From NCBI RefSeq assembly GCF_009760405.1, contig NZ_WRPP01000006.1, positions 62,001 through 126,000 on the forward strand: DNA of 64,000 nucleotides, read 5' to 3'. This DNA is from Nocardia terrae (lineage in GTDB: Bacteria; Actinomycetota; Actinomycetes; Mycobacteriales; Mycobacteriaceae). Of this stretch, positions 7,439-16,020 are shown piece after piece; within the stretch, counting starts at the first letter, position 1, and every line of letters starts with the position of its first letter. The notes below the pieces were generated by a model, which was given only the letters and a program-made list of their open reading frames with translations, was not told where the DNA came from and did no database searches. The position numbers and the translations under genes are program-made.

Positions 7439-8821
7439 TTGGCTGCGCCATCTGCACAGAATCGTGAATTGCCCAGGGTCTGCGTCATCGGCGCGGGTCC
7501 GTCGGGCATCACCGCCGCGAAGCGGCTCGCCGAGTACGGCATCCCCTTCGACTGCTACGAAGCCTCCGACGAGGTGGGCGGCAACTGGTACTACAAGAAC
7601 CCGAACGGGATGTCGGCCTGCTACCAGAGCCTGCACATCGACACCTCGAAATTCCGGCTGCAGTTCGAGGACTTCCCAGCGCCCGAGGAATGGCCGGACT
7701 TCCCGCACCACAGCCAATTGCACCAGTACTTCAAGGATTACGTCGACCACTTCGGCATTCGCGACCGGATCATCTTCGGCCACAAGGTGATCGGGGCCGA
7801 GCGCGCCGCCGACGGCCTGTGGACGGTCACCACCGATCAGGGCCGCGTCGAGACCTATGACGCGCTGCTCGTGGCCAACGGCCACCACTGGGATCCCAAC
7901 ATCCCCGACTATCCGGGCGAGTTCGACGGCACCTTGATCCACTCGCACGCCTACAACGACCCGTTCGACCCGATCGACATGCGCGGCAAGCGAGTCGTGG
8001 TGGTGGGCATGGGCAACTCGGGCCTGGACATCGCCTCGGAGCTGTCGCAGAAGTTCCTCGCCGACAAGCTGTGGGTCTCGGCCCGGCGCGGGGTGTGGGT
8101 GCTGCCCAAGTACGTCGGCGGCAAGGTCGGTGACACGCAGGTGGTGCCGCCGTGGATGCCGCCCAAGCTGGCGCTCAAGCTCAAGCAGCGCTTCGTGGTC
8201 AAGAACCGCGGCCGCATGGAGGATTACGGCCTGCCCAAGCCGGATCATCTGCCGTTCGAGGCGCATCCCTCGGCGAGTGAGGAGTTCCTGCACCGGGTCG
8301 GTTGCGGCGATATCGATTTCAAGCCCGCCATCAGCCGCCTCGACGGCAGGTTCGTGCAGTTCGCCGACGGCTCGCGCGAAGAGGTCGACGTGGTGGTGTG
8401 CGCCACCGGGTATCACATCAGCTTCCCGTTCTTCACCGATCCGGCGCTGCGGACCGACGCGAACAACAGGCTGACGCTGTGGCGTCAGATGGCGCTGCCC
8501 GGTATCGACAATCTCTTCTATCTCGGTCTGGCCCAGGCGATGCCAACCCTGGTGAACTTCGCCGAGCAGCAGTCCAAGCTGGTGGCGGCCTATCTGACCG
8601 GCAACTACCGGTTGCCCTCGCAGGCGGACATGGCCGCCGACGCGGCCCGGGTCGAGGCGGAACGCGCCGCGCGGTACTACAACTCGCCGCGGCACACCAT
8701 CCAGGCCGACTTCGACATCTATGTCCGCGAGCAGGCGAAGGAACTCGCTGAGGGGGCGCGGCGGGCCGCGGCCGCCGGACACGCGCTGCCGGTGCCCGGC
8801 CGGGCCGTGGCGCGGGTGTAG
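7439..8821 (+). CDS. Flavin-containing monooxygenase, probably Baeyer-Villiger-like
   Basis: An FAD/NADPH-dependent monooxygenase of 460 residues. It has the FAD-binding GxGxxG (G18, G20, G23), a second Rossmann motif for NADPH (G190, G192, G195), the FMO-identifying F-x-G-x3-H pattern at 162-168, and a terminal ATGYHISFPFF. I chose TTG at 7439 because AGGAGA lies 5 bases upstream; a GTG at 7382 is the alternative and would add 19 residues. It is first in a five-gene operon with a serine esterase, an acyl-CoA ligase, an amidohydrolase and an SDR. That set fits oxidation of a ketone to an ester followed by hydrolysis, and recalls the mymA (Rv3083) operon of M. tuberculosis. The substrate is unknown. 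Confidence 0.88.
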   Translation: MAAPSAQNRELPRVCVIGAGPSGITAAKRLAEYGIPFDCYEASDEVGGNWYYKNPNGMSACYQSLHIDTSKFRLQFEDFPAPEEWPDFPHHSQLHQYFKDYVDHFGIRDRIIFGHKVIGAERAADGLWTVTTDQGRVETYDALLVANGHHWDPNIPDYPGEFDGTLIHSHAYNDPFDPIDMRGKRVVVVGMGNSGLDIASELSQKFLADKLWVSARRGVWVLPKYVGGKVGDTQVVPPWMPPKLALKLKQRFVVKNRGRMEDYGLPKPDHLPFEAHPSASEEFLHRVGCGDIDFKPAISRLDGRFVQFADGSREEVDVVVCATGYHISFPFFTDPALRTDANNRLTLWRQMALPGIDNLFYLGLAQAMPTLVNFAEQQSKLVAAYLTGNYRLPSQADMAADAARVEAERAARYYNSPRHTIQADFDIYVREQAKELAEGARRAAAAGHALPVPGRAVARV

Positions 8822-8830
8822 GAGGTGGAA

Positions 8831-10030
8831 ATGATTGCATCGCGAAGCGATTCCCACAGGGGTGGCGGTGAGGCGACGGGTGGGCGCAATGTGGCTGGAT
8901 TCTGTGCCGACGAATTCGATGCCGTGCGTGCGGCCTTCACCGAACAGGTGGAAACGGGCGCGGAGCTGGGGGCCTCGGTCTGCGTGACCGTGGAGGGCGA
9001 GACGGTGGTGGATCTCTGGGGCGGTTACGCGGATCTGGAGAAGACCGTGCCCTGGGGTGCGGACACCCTGGTGAACACCTTCTCCATCACCAAGACCATG
9101 GTCGCGTTGAGCGCCCTGCTGCTGGTCGAGCGCGGCGAGCTGGACGTGCACCAGAAGGTGGCCCACTACTGGCCGGAGTTCGCCGCCAACGGCAAGGCCG
9201 ATATCGAAGTGCGGCACCTGCTTTCGCACACCTCGGGCGTCTCGGGGTGGGAAGCGCCGATCGTGCTGGCCGACATCTACGACACCGACGCGTCCACGGA
9301 TCGCCTTGCGGCGCAGGCTCCCTGGTGGGAGCCGGGTACGGCGTCGGGCTATCACGCCATGAACTACGGGCACCTGGTCGGCGCGCTCGTCAAGCGCATC
9401 ACCGGGCGGCCGCTGGGGCGGTTCTTCGCCGAGGAACTGGCCCGCCCGCTGGCCGCCGACTTCCATATCGGCACGCCCGCGGCGGATCTGGGCCGCATCG
9501 CCACCCTGGTGCCGCCGGAGCTGCCGGAGTTCGATCCCTCGCTGCTGCCGCAGGACAGCGTCATGTTCAAGACCCTGTTCCAGCCGCTGCTGGACTTCGC
9601 CGAGTGCGGAACCGCGCAGTGGCAGCGGGCCGAGCTCGGCGGTATGGGCGGGCACGGCAACGCCCGCTCGATCGCCCGGCTGCAGTCGCTGATCAGCAAT
9701 GGCGGCGAGCTGGACGGCCGGAAGTTCCTGTCGGACAAGACCATCGACCTCATCTTCGAGCGGCAGTCCGACGGCCTGGACCTGGCCATCATGCTGCCGC
9801 TGCGCTTCGGCATCGGCTACGGCCTGCCGCAGGCGCAGACCGCGCCGCACGTGCCCGACGGCCGGGTGTGCTGGTGGGCCGGTCTGGGCGGCGCGTTCGT
9901 GGTCAACGACCTCGACCACCGGGTCACCTTCGCCTACGCCATGAACCGCATGGCGCCGGGCCTGATCGGCTCCGACCGCGCCGACGCCTATCTGAAGTCG
10001 ACCTTCGACGTGGTCCGGGGGTGGGCATGA
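8831..10030 (+). CDS. Serine hydrolase of the class C beta-lactamase/EstB family
   Basis: An esterase or lipase of 399 residues with the beta-lactamase-like serine hydrolase fold. The nucleophile motif SxxK is seen as S85-I-T-K88 in TFSITKTM, with the general-base tyrosine candidate Y174 in GYHAMNYG and a C-terminal WAGLGGAF segment in the position of the KTG/HTG box. No signal peptide is present, so it is probably intracellular and unlikely to act as a periplasmic beta-lactamase. GGAGG (8821-8825) precedes the ATG by 5 bases. It follows the monooxygenase by 9 bp and probably hydrolyses the ester or lactone that enzyme makes. Confidence 0.88.
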   Translation: MIASRSDSHRGGGEATGGRNVAGFCADEFDAVRAAFTEQVETGAELGASVCVTVEGETVVDLWGGYADLEKTVPWGADTLVNTFSITKTMVALSALLLVERGELDVHQKVAHYWPEFAANGKADIEVRHLLSHTSGVSGWEAPIVLADIYDTDASTDRLAAQAPWWEPGTASGYHAMNYGHLVGALVKRITGRPLGRFFAEELARPLAADFHIGTPAADLGRIATLVPPELPEFDPSLLPQDSVMFKTLFQPLLDFAECGTAQWQRAELGGMGGHGNARSIARLQSLISNGGELDGRKFLSDKTIDLIFERQSDGLDLAIMLPLRFGIGYGLPQAQTAPHVPDGRVCWWAGLGGAFVVNDLDHRVTFAYAMNRMAPGLIGSDRADAYLKSTFDVVRGWA

Positions 10031-10184
10031 GGCGCGGCCGGTGGTCCGCCGGGGCGAGAACGCCGAGCCCCGTCATCCCAGAAAGTGGCACGGTGGCACC
10101 AAAAATTTGCGGTTCTCTCCCTCGCCGCCGCCCCGCTGCGGCAAGCTGCGAAGGTTGGCGCATCGACACCCGAGGACTTGATTC

Positions 10185-11846
10185 ATGACCAATGCCATTG
10201 ATCTCCAGGCACTCGCGGCTCAGGTCGCCGGGAAGCTGACCGCGCCGGGCGCGCCGTTCGAGATGACGGTCGAGCAGGTGCTGGGCGCGCCGCAGCAGGT
10301 GTTCAAGAACCGTCACGGTTCGCTGCTGGAGTTGCTGGAAGCCTCCCGGGAGCTGGGGGACCTCGACTATCTGGTGTCCGCGCGCACCCGCTACACCTTC
10401 GCCGAGCACTACGCGGCCGCCGGGGCGCTGGCCGCCGCGCTGGCGCAGCGCTACGGCGTCGGCAAGGGCGACCGGGTCGGGATTCTGGCCGCCAACACCC
10501 CCGAGTGGGTGCTGACCTTCTGGGCCGCGCAACGGCTGGGCGCGATCCCGGTCGGCTTCAACGCCTGGTGGGTGCCGCGCGAGATCGCCTACGGCCTCGA
10601 GCATTCCGCCCCGAAGGTGGTGATCGCCGACGCCAAGCGGGCCGCGCTGGCCGCCGAGACCGGCACCGACATCCCGGTGCTCACCATGGAGACCGATCTG
10701 CCCGCGCTGATCGCGGAATTCGCGGGCGGGAATCCGGTCACCGAGCTGAGCGAGGACGATCCGGCGATCATCCTCTACACCAGCGGCACCACCGGCCGCC
10801 CCAAGGGCGTGGTGCACGCCCAGCGGAACATGGTGGCGGTCGCCGACTACCACCGCTTCATGGACGCGCTGTCCGCGGGCTTCCGCGGCCAGACCTGGGA
10901 CGGTTCCCCGGCCGCGCGCCGCTACCTGGCGACCATGCCGCTGTTCCACATCGCGAGCCTGCACAACCTGTCGATCCCGCGGCTCACCACCGGCGACGCG
11001 GTCATCTTCCCGACCTCGGGGGAGTTCGACGCGGAATCGCTGCTGCAGCTGGTGGAGACGGAACGGGTCACCAACTGGGCGGCCGTGCCGACGCTGGCGA
11101 GTCGCATTCTGGCGGTGGACATCTCGAAGTACGACCTGTCCTCGCTGACCGCGTTCTCGCTGAACTCCGCGCCGGCCTCGCCCGCGCTGGTGCAGCGGCT
11201 GCGCGAACGGTTCCCGGTCGCCCTGCAGGGCCTGACCACCAGCTACGGCTGCACCGAATCCGGCACCGCCGCGACCGTCGCCACCCCGCCGGAGCTGGCC
11301 GCGGACAACGAGACCGTGGGCCGGGCGGTGGTCGGCGTCTCGATCGAGGTCCGCGATCCCGACGGCAAGGTGGTGCCCGAGGGCGAGGAGGGCGAGATCT
11401 GTGTCCGCAGCCCGTACGTCATGCTCGGCTACTGGAACAACGAGGACGCCACCCGGGCGAGCATCGACGAGAACCGCTGGCTGCGCACCGGCGATTTCGG
11501 CACGCTGCGCGCGGGCAAGCTCTACATCTCCGGCCGCCGGTCGGATCTGATCCTGCGCGGCGGCGAGAACGTCTACCCGCAGGAGATCGAGAACGTCCTC
11601 GACGCGCATCCGGCGGTGCGGGAGTCGGCGGTGATCGGCGTTCCGCACGAGGATCTCGGTCAGGAGGTGGCCGCGATCGTCGTTGTCGACCAACCGGATT
11701 CGATGACCGAGGACGAGCTGCGCGACCATGTGGCCAGGGAACTGGCCTACTTCAAGGTGCCCGCCCGCTGGCTGGTCACCGCGGAACCCCTGCCGCGCAA
11801 TGCCACCGGCAAGGTGCTGCGCCGCGATCTCTCACTGGGGGAGTGA
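10185..11846 (+). CDS. AMP-dependent acyl-CoA synthetase
   Basis: An ATP-dependent acyl-CoA ligase (ANL superfamily, FadD-like) of 553 residues: it activates a carboxylic acid to acyl-AMP and then to the CoA thioester. The P-loop-like AMP-binding signature starts at Y198 (YTSGTTGRPKG). Further on are SYGCTESG, the hinge-region motif LRTGDF and the C-terminal catalytic lysine in ATGKVLRRDL. The N-terminal 90 residues are longer than a minimal ligase. GAGGA lies upstream of the ATG. A 154-bp gap separates it from the hydrolase; the rest of the operon is tight. It probably activates the acid released by the esterase. Confidence 0.9.
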   Translation: MTNAIDLQALAAQVAGKLTAPGAPFEMTVEQVLGAPQQVFKNRHGSLLELLEASRELGDLDYLVSARTRYTFAEHYAAAGALAAALAQRYGVGKGDRVGILAANTPEWVLTFWAAQRLGAIPVGFNAWWVPREIAYGLEHSAPKVVIADAKRAALAAETGTDIPVLTMETDLPALIAEFAGGNPVTELSEDDPAIILYTSGTTGRPKGVVHAQRNMVAVADYHRFMDALSAGFRGQTWDGSPAARRYLATMPLFHIASLHNLSIPRLTTGDAVIFPTSGEFDAESLLQLVETERVTNWAAVPTLASRILAVDISKYDLSSLTAFSLNSAPASPALVQRLRERFPVALQGLTTSYGCTESGTAATVATPPELAADNETVGRAVVGVSIEVRDPDGKVVPEGEEGEICVRSPYVMLGYWNNEDATRASIDENRWLRTGDFGTLRAGKLYISGRRSDLILRGGENVYPQEIENVLDAHPAVRESAVIGVPHEDLGQEVAAIVVVDQPDSMTEDELRDHVARELAYFKVPARWLVTAEPLPRNATGKVLRRDLSLGE

Positions 11847-11852
11847 ATTCCT

Positions 11853-13598
11853 TTGTACGACACCATTATCAAGAATGGACGCTGGTTCGACGGCACCGGC
11901 GCGCCCTCGGCCGTGCGCAATCTGGGCATCCGGGACGGGCGGGTGGCGACCGTGTCGGCCGCGCCGTTGGACGAAACCGGTTGCGCGCGGGTGATCGACG
12001 CGACCGGGCGCTGGGTCATGCCGGGCATGATCGACATCCACACCCACTACGACGTGGAGGTGCTGCTGGATCCCTCGCTGTCGGAGTCGTTGCGGCACGG
12101 GGTGACCACGCTGCTGCTGGGGTCCTGCTCGCTGTCCACGGTGCATGTGGAGGGCTCGGACGCCGGGGACCTGTTCGGCCGGGTGGAGGCCATTCCGCGC
12201 AAGCATGTGGTTTCGGCGATCGACGGGTTGAAGACCTGGAACAGTGCGCACGGGTATGTGCGGGCGCTGGAATCACTGCCGTTGGGACCCAATATCGCTG
12301 CCTTCATCGGGCATTCGGATATCCGGACCGCGCAGCTCGGTCTGCGACGGGCCACCGATCCGGACGTGCGGCCCAGTGAGTCGGAGCTCAGCGCCATGGA
12401 ACACAAGCTGCGTGAGGCGCTCGACGCGGGTTTCGTCGGCATGTCCTCGCAACAGCTGCTGTTCGACAAGCTCGACGGTGAGGTGTGCCGGTCGCGGACG
12501 CTGCCGTCGACCTACGCCACCACCAAGGAGCGGCGGCGGCTGAATCGCATTCTGCGCGACCGGAAGCGGGCGTTGCAGGGCGGGCCGGACGTGACGCGGC
12601 CGCAGAGCCTGGTGGCCATGGCGATCAGCAGCCTGGGAATCTTGCGGCCCAAGCTCAAGGTGAGCCTGCTCTCGGCCGCGGATATCAAGGCGAATCCCGT
12701 TGTGGTGAACATCTTCCCGGTGATCGGCAAGATCCTCAACCGGCTGGGCGGGGACTTCCGCTGGCAGCATCTGCCGGTGCCGTTCGAGGTGTACTCCGAT
12801 GGCATCGACCTGCCGGTGTTCGAGGAATTCGGGTCCGGTGCGGCGGCTCTGCACCTGTCGAATCAGCTCGACCAGCGGCAGGAGCTGTTCGCGGATCCGG
12901 CGTATCGCAGGGCGTTCCGCAAGGACTACGAGAAGAAGTGGGGCACCCGCGTGTGGCACCGCGACTTCTTCGACGCCGAGATCACCGAATGCCCCGATCC
13001 GAGCGTGATCGGCAAGACTTTCGGGCAGGTGGGGCTCGATCGCGGCGGCGTCCACCCGGTGGACGCGTTCCTCGACCTGCTGGTCGAGCACGGTTCGGCG
13101 GTGCGCTGGCGCACCACGATCTCGAATCACCGGCCCGAGGTGCTGGATATGCTGGCGGCGGATCCCAGTGTGCAGCTGGGCTTCTCGGACGCGGGCGCGC
13201 ACCTGCGGAACATGGCGTTCTACAACTTCGGGCTGCGGTTCCTGAAGCGGGTGCACAAGGCGCAGCAGCAGGGGCGGCCGTTCATGACGGTCGAGCACGC
13301 CGTGCACCGGGTCACCGGTGAGCTGGCCGACTGGTACGACCTCGACGCCGGGCACCTGCGCGAGGGCGACCGGGCGGATGTGCTGATCATCGATCCGGCC
13401 CGGCTCGACGAGAGCCTGGAAGCCTACGCCGAGAACCCGATTCCCGAGTTCGACAATCTCTCCCGCATGGTCAACCGCAATGACGACACCGTCACCGCGG
13501 TGCTGGTCAACGGGGAGTTCGTGTTCGGGCTCGGTGAGCGGGTGGCCACCCTGGGCAAGGAGCGCACCGGTGAGTTCCTGCGCGCCGGTCGCCGATGA
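11853..13598 (+). CDS. Amidohydrolase (D-aminoacylase-like, amidohydrolase_3 family)
   Basis: A metal-dependent hydrolase of 581 residues with the TIM-barrel amidohydrolase pattern: IIKNGRWFDGTG at the start, the metal-binding HxH at H63/H65 in DIHTHYD, and the late aspartate D446 in FSDAGAHLRN. A C-terminal strand region around GDRADVLIIDPARL closes the small beta domain. Members act on N-acyl-D-amino acids, hydantoins or other cyclic amides and esters, so the substrate is open. In this operon it could open a ring or remove an acyl group. The TTG start lies 6 bp after the ligase stop; the GGGGAG of that stop region can serve as its ribosome site. Confidence 0.85.
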   Translation: MYDTIIKNGRWFDGTGAPSAVRNLGIRDGRVATVSAAPLDETGCARVIDATGRWVMPGMIDIHTHYDVEVLLDPSLSESLRHGVTTLLLGSCSLSTVHVEGSDAGDLFGRVEAIPRKHVVSAIDGLKTWNSAHGYVRALESLPLGPNIAAFIGHSDIRTAQLGLRRATDPDVRPSESELSAMEHKLREALDAGFVGMSSQQLLFDKLDGEVCRSRTLPSTYATTKERRRLNRILRDRKRALQGGPDVTRPQSLVAMAISSLGILRPKLKVSLLSAADIKANPVVVNIFPVIGKILNRLGGDFRWQHLPVPFEVYSDGIDLPVFEEFGSGAAALHLSNQLDQRQELFADPAYRRAFRKDYEKKWGTRVWHRDFFDAEITECPDPSVIGKTFGQVGLDRGGVHPVDAFLDLLVEHGSAVRWRTTISNHRPEVLDMLAADPSVQLGFSDAGAHLRNMAFYNFGLRFLKRVHKAQQQGRPFMTVEHAVHRVTGELADWYDLDAGHLREGDRADVLIIDPARLDESLEAYAENPIPEFDNLSRMVNRNDDTVTAVLVNGEFVFGLGERVATLGKERTGEFLRAGRR

Positions 13599-13611
13599 GG
13601 AGTGAGAAATC

Positions 13612-14391
13612 TTGAACGCCAATAGATTCGACGGCCGTACCGCGGTCGTCACGGGTGCGGCCTCCGGCATCGGCGCGGCGATCGCGGCCGCGCTGGTGGC
13701 CGAGGGTGCGAATGTGGTCGGGCTCGACATCGACGAGGCCGGACTGGGCAAGCGGGCCGGTGAGCTGGGGGAGTCCTTCGTCCCCGTGGTCACCGACGTC
13801 ACCGACGAGGCCCAGATCGAGGCCGGAATCGGGGTCGCCGCAACGCGTTTCGGCGGCCTGCACGCTGCCTTCAACGCCGCGGGGGCGTCCCGCATCGGCG
13901 CGGTCACCGACCTGCTCGAGGCCGATTGGGACTTCACCCTCGACCTGATCCAGAAGTCGGTGTTCCTGTGCACCAAGCACGAAGCGCGCCTGATGAAGTC
14001 GACCGGTGGCGGTGCGATCGTGAACATCTCGTCGCTGGACGCCCGCGTCCCCATGCCCGGCGGCAGCGCCTACTCCACCGGCAAGGCGGGCGTGGTGATG
14101 TTCACCAAGACCGCCGCCCTGGAACTGGCCCAGCACCGCATCCGCGTGAACGCCATCCTCCCGGGCCTGGTAGACACCCCGCTGGTGGCCCCGATCGTGG
14201 GCTACGAACCGGCGAAACAGATGTTCCTGGAACGCATTCCGATGGGCGTGCCCGCCACTCCGGAGCAGATCGCGGGCCCCAGCCTTTTCCTCGCCTCCGA
14301 CGACGCCTCCTACATCACCGGCGTCGACCTGGTGGTGGACGGTGGCTGGGAACTGTCCAACTTCCCCAACCTGGCCAAGCTCGCGGGCTGA
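13612..14391 (+). CDS. Short-chain dehydrogenase/reductase
   Basis: A classical SDR of 259 residues, an NAD(P)-dependent alcohol/ketone oxidoreductase. The cofactor motif TGAASGIG is at residues 14-21. The catalytic triad is S141, Y154 and K158 (in NISSLD and AYSTGK). The NNAG motif reads NAAG. Asp38/Asp40 in the segment VGLDIDEAG suggest NAD rather than NADP. The TTG start has GAGGAG a few bases upstream and lies 13 bp after the amidohydrolase. It is the last gene of the operon and is followed by a strong hairpin. It probably oxidises an alcohol product of the pathway or makes the ketone for the monooxygenase. Confidence 0.92.
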   Translation: MNANRFDGRTAVVTGAASGIGAAIAAALVAEGANVVGLDIDEAGLGKRAGELGESFVPVVTDVTDEAQIEAGIGVAATRFGGLHAAFNAAGASRIGAVTDLLEADWDFTLDLIQKSVFLCTKHEARLMKSTGGGAIVNISSLDARVPMPGGSAYSTGKAGVVMFTKTAALELAQHRIRVNAILPGLVDTPLVAPIVGYEPAKQMFLERIPMGVPATPEQIAGPSLFLASDDASYITGVDLVVDGGWELSNFPNLAKLAG

Positions 14392-14399
14392 GCCGATCT

Positions 14400-14441
14400 C
14401 CGTTCCGCGCCGGAACCGTCCACCGTTCCGGCGCGGAACGG
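14400..14441 (+). terminator. Hairpin between convergent genes, probable two-way terminator
   Basis: Perfect 17-bp arms (14400-14416 and 14425-14441) around an 8-base loop lie between the SDR stop (14391) and the aldo/keto reductase stop (14449). There is no long T tract, as is common for actinobacterial terminators. Confidence 0.75.
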
Positions 14442-14448
14442 TTCGCCG

Positions 14449-15303
14449 TCAGAGCAGTCCGGCGGTGAAGGTGGCCGGGTCCGGGCCGACCCGGGTGCCC
14501 GAGTCGAGTGCGCTGATCGCACGCATCTGGTCGTCGCCGAGCTCGAAGCCGAAGACATCGAAGTTCTCGCGAATCCGGCTGGGCGTCACCGACTTCGGGA
14601 TCACCACGTTGCCGAGCTGCAGATGCCAGCGAATGATCACCTGAGCGGGCGTGCGGCCGGTCTCCCCGGCGATGGCGACGATCGTCGGATCCTTCAACGC
14701 CGCACCGCGCCCGAGCGGGCTCCACGCCTCGGTGGCGATCCCGTGCTCGGTGTGGAAGGCGCGCAGCTGAGCCTGGATCAGGTTGGGGCTCAACTCGATC
14801 TGGTTCAGCACCGGAGTCTCACCGGTCTCCGCGATCAGACGCTCGAGGTGATCGGCATTGAAGTTGGATACGCCGATCGAGGCGACCCGCCCCTCCGCCT
14901 TCAATTTCTGAAAGGCCCGGAAGGTATCGACGTACTTGTCCGCCTGCCCGACCGGCCAGTGAATGAGATAAAGATCCAGCTCGTCCAGCCCGAGCCGCTC
15001 CATGCTGGCGTCGAACGCCCGCAACGTCGAGTCGTACCCCTGCTCGGAATTCCACAGCTTGGTGGTGACGAATACCTCGTCCCGGTCCACCCCGAACTCC
15101 CGGATGGCCCGCCCCACCTCCGCCTCATTGCCATAGATCGCGGCCGTATCGATATGCCGATACCCGGCCTCGAGGGCGGCCGTGACCGCCCCGAACGTGT
15201 CCCCTTCCTCAACCAGGAACACCCCGAAACCCAACGACGGAATGGTCTTCCCATCGTTCAGCACGGTCTCCGGAACTGAGCTGCTTCCGCTTCGAAAGGT
15301 CAT
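14449..15303 (-). CDS. Aldo/keto reductase
   Basis: An NADPH-dependent carbonyl reductase of 284 residues in the AKR superfamily (AKR5-like: 2,5-diketo-gluconate reductase/prostaglandin F synthase type). The catalytic tetrad is seen as D52 and Y57 (HIDTAAIYGNE), K82 (TTKLW) and H115 (LIHWP). IPKSVTPSRIREN near the C terminus is the phosphate-binding segment for NADPH. The ATG at 15303 gives a normal N terminus. It is monocistronic and convergent with the catabolic operon. Family members act on many aldehydes and ketones, so no substrate is proposed. Confidence 0.93.
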   Translation of the reverse strand: MTFRSGSSSVPETVLNDGKTIPSLGFGVFLVEEGDTFGAVTAALEAGYRHIDTAAIYGNEAEVGRAIREFGVDRDEVFVTTKLWNSEQGYDSTLRAFDASMERLGLDELDLYLIHWPVGQADKYVDTFRAFQKLKAEGRVASIGVSNFNADHLERLIAETGETPVLNQIELSPNLIQAQLRAFHTEHGIATEAWSPLGRGAALKDPTIVAIAGETGRTPAQVIIRWHLQLGNVVIPKSVTPSRIRENFDVFGFELGDDQMRAISALDSGTRVGPDPATFTAGLL

Positions 15304-15385
15304 AACCACCGACCCTACGCCCCGCCCTGCACCGACTGCGTGGCCGCCGATCCGAGAGCGGTGATGCCGAAGGGAGCCTGCTAAT

Positions 15386-15760
15386 TCACATCGAATGGGT
15401 GATGCGAAGCGGGGTGGGTTCCTCCCACGCATCGGGACTCAGGGCAGTTTGTGCGCCGTGAGCGGCCTGGCGCGGCGAGAGCTGCGGGGAATCTTGCAGC
15501 TCTTCGATTACCTTGATCGCTTCATCTTTGGCCCGTTCGACGGCAGTTCCGTGACATTGGGTGATCGCCTGCGCGAGTCGGCCGGGATCGACGGACATCG
15601 CGGCCTGCGAGATTTGCAGGTCGGTGATCATTCCGTTCACGTCGGTCTCGATCGCCACCGCGCCGCCGGATGTCTGAGCCTTGCCTCGAACTTGCAGGAT
15701 CGCGCTCTGGATGCGTGAACTGCGGGCGGCGGTGCTCTCCGCGTCGGGGTTCAGCCCCAT
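15386..15760 (-). CDS. YbaB/EbfC-like nucleoid-type protein
   Basis: A 124-residue protein resembling the YbaB/EbfC DNA-binding family. It has an N-terminal helix (about 10-25), a strand segment GGAVAIETDVNGMITDLQI, and a long C-terminal helix rich in Ala, Glu and Lys. The tail after residue about 100 is polar and unstructured. The ATG overlaps the end of the membrane-protein gene by 10 bases. It is the last gene of the ESX-like cassette. YbaB-like genes often accompany WXG100 operons in Nocardia and Rhodococcus, where their role is not known; a chaperone-like or DNA-binding role are both possible. Confidence 0.68.
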   Translation of the reverse strand: MGLNPDAESTAARSSRIQSAILQVRGKAQTSGGAVAIETDVNGMITDLQISQAAMSVDPGRLAQAITQCHGTAVERAKDEAIKVIEELQDSPQLSPRQAAHGAQTALSPDAWEEPTPLRITHSM

Positions 15761-16020
15761 AGCGACACCACAATTATTGCCAGGCCGATCAATACCACGG
15801 TCACGCCCAGCGCCACCAGAATGCCCAAGCCTATCCGGCGGGCTCGACCCGGGATCAGACACAACACGCCCGCGACCACAAGCTCGACCGCGTATGGGAT
15901 GACCAGGATGTAGGCAGCACCCAACAGCACCACGATCGGGAGGACATTGAGCAACGCCACTCCCACCGCGACTCCCGATGAGGTACGGCTCAATCCACGT
16001 TTGCGAGAGGTGGTCATCAT
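15751..16020 (-). CDS. Small two-helix membrane protein in ESX-like cassette
   Basis: An 89-residue membrane protein. After a basic N terminus (TTSRKRGLSR) there are hydrophobic spans at about 15-50, possibly two closely spaced helices, a short positively charged turn (GRARR), and a last helix at about 63-86. Its ATG overlaps the stop of the 600-residue gene as ATGA, and its own end overlaps the YbaB-like gene, so the three are translationally coupled. It could be an immunity protein or a membrane anchor for the large protein, but the sequence does not show which. Confidence 0.7.
   Translation of the reverse strand: MMTTSRKRGLSRTSSGVAVGVALLNVLPIVVLLGAAYILVIPYAVELVVAGVLCLIPGRARRIGLGILVALGVTVVLIGLAIIVVSLWG

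Noticed and set aside
7352..9919. Very long minus-strand open frame opposite the monooxygenase and hydrolase genes
   Set aside because: It mirrors the codon structure of the real plus-strand genes, has no recognisable domain and a composition dominated by Arg, Gly, His and Val. It is a GC-rich shadow frame.
8831..10030. Serine hydrolase as an antibiotic beta-lactamase
   Set aside because: It has no export signal, lies in a catabolic operon and matches the EstB-like esterase group better.
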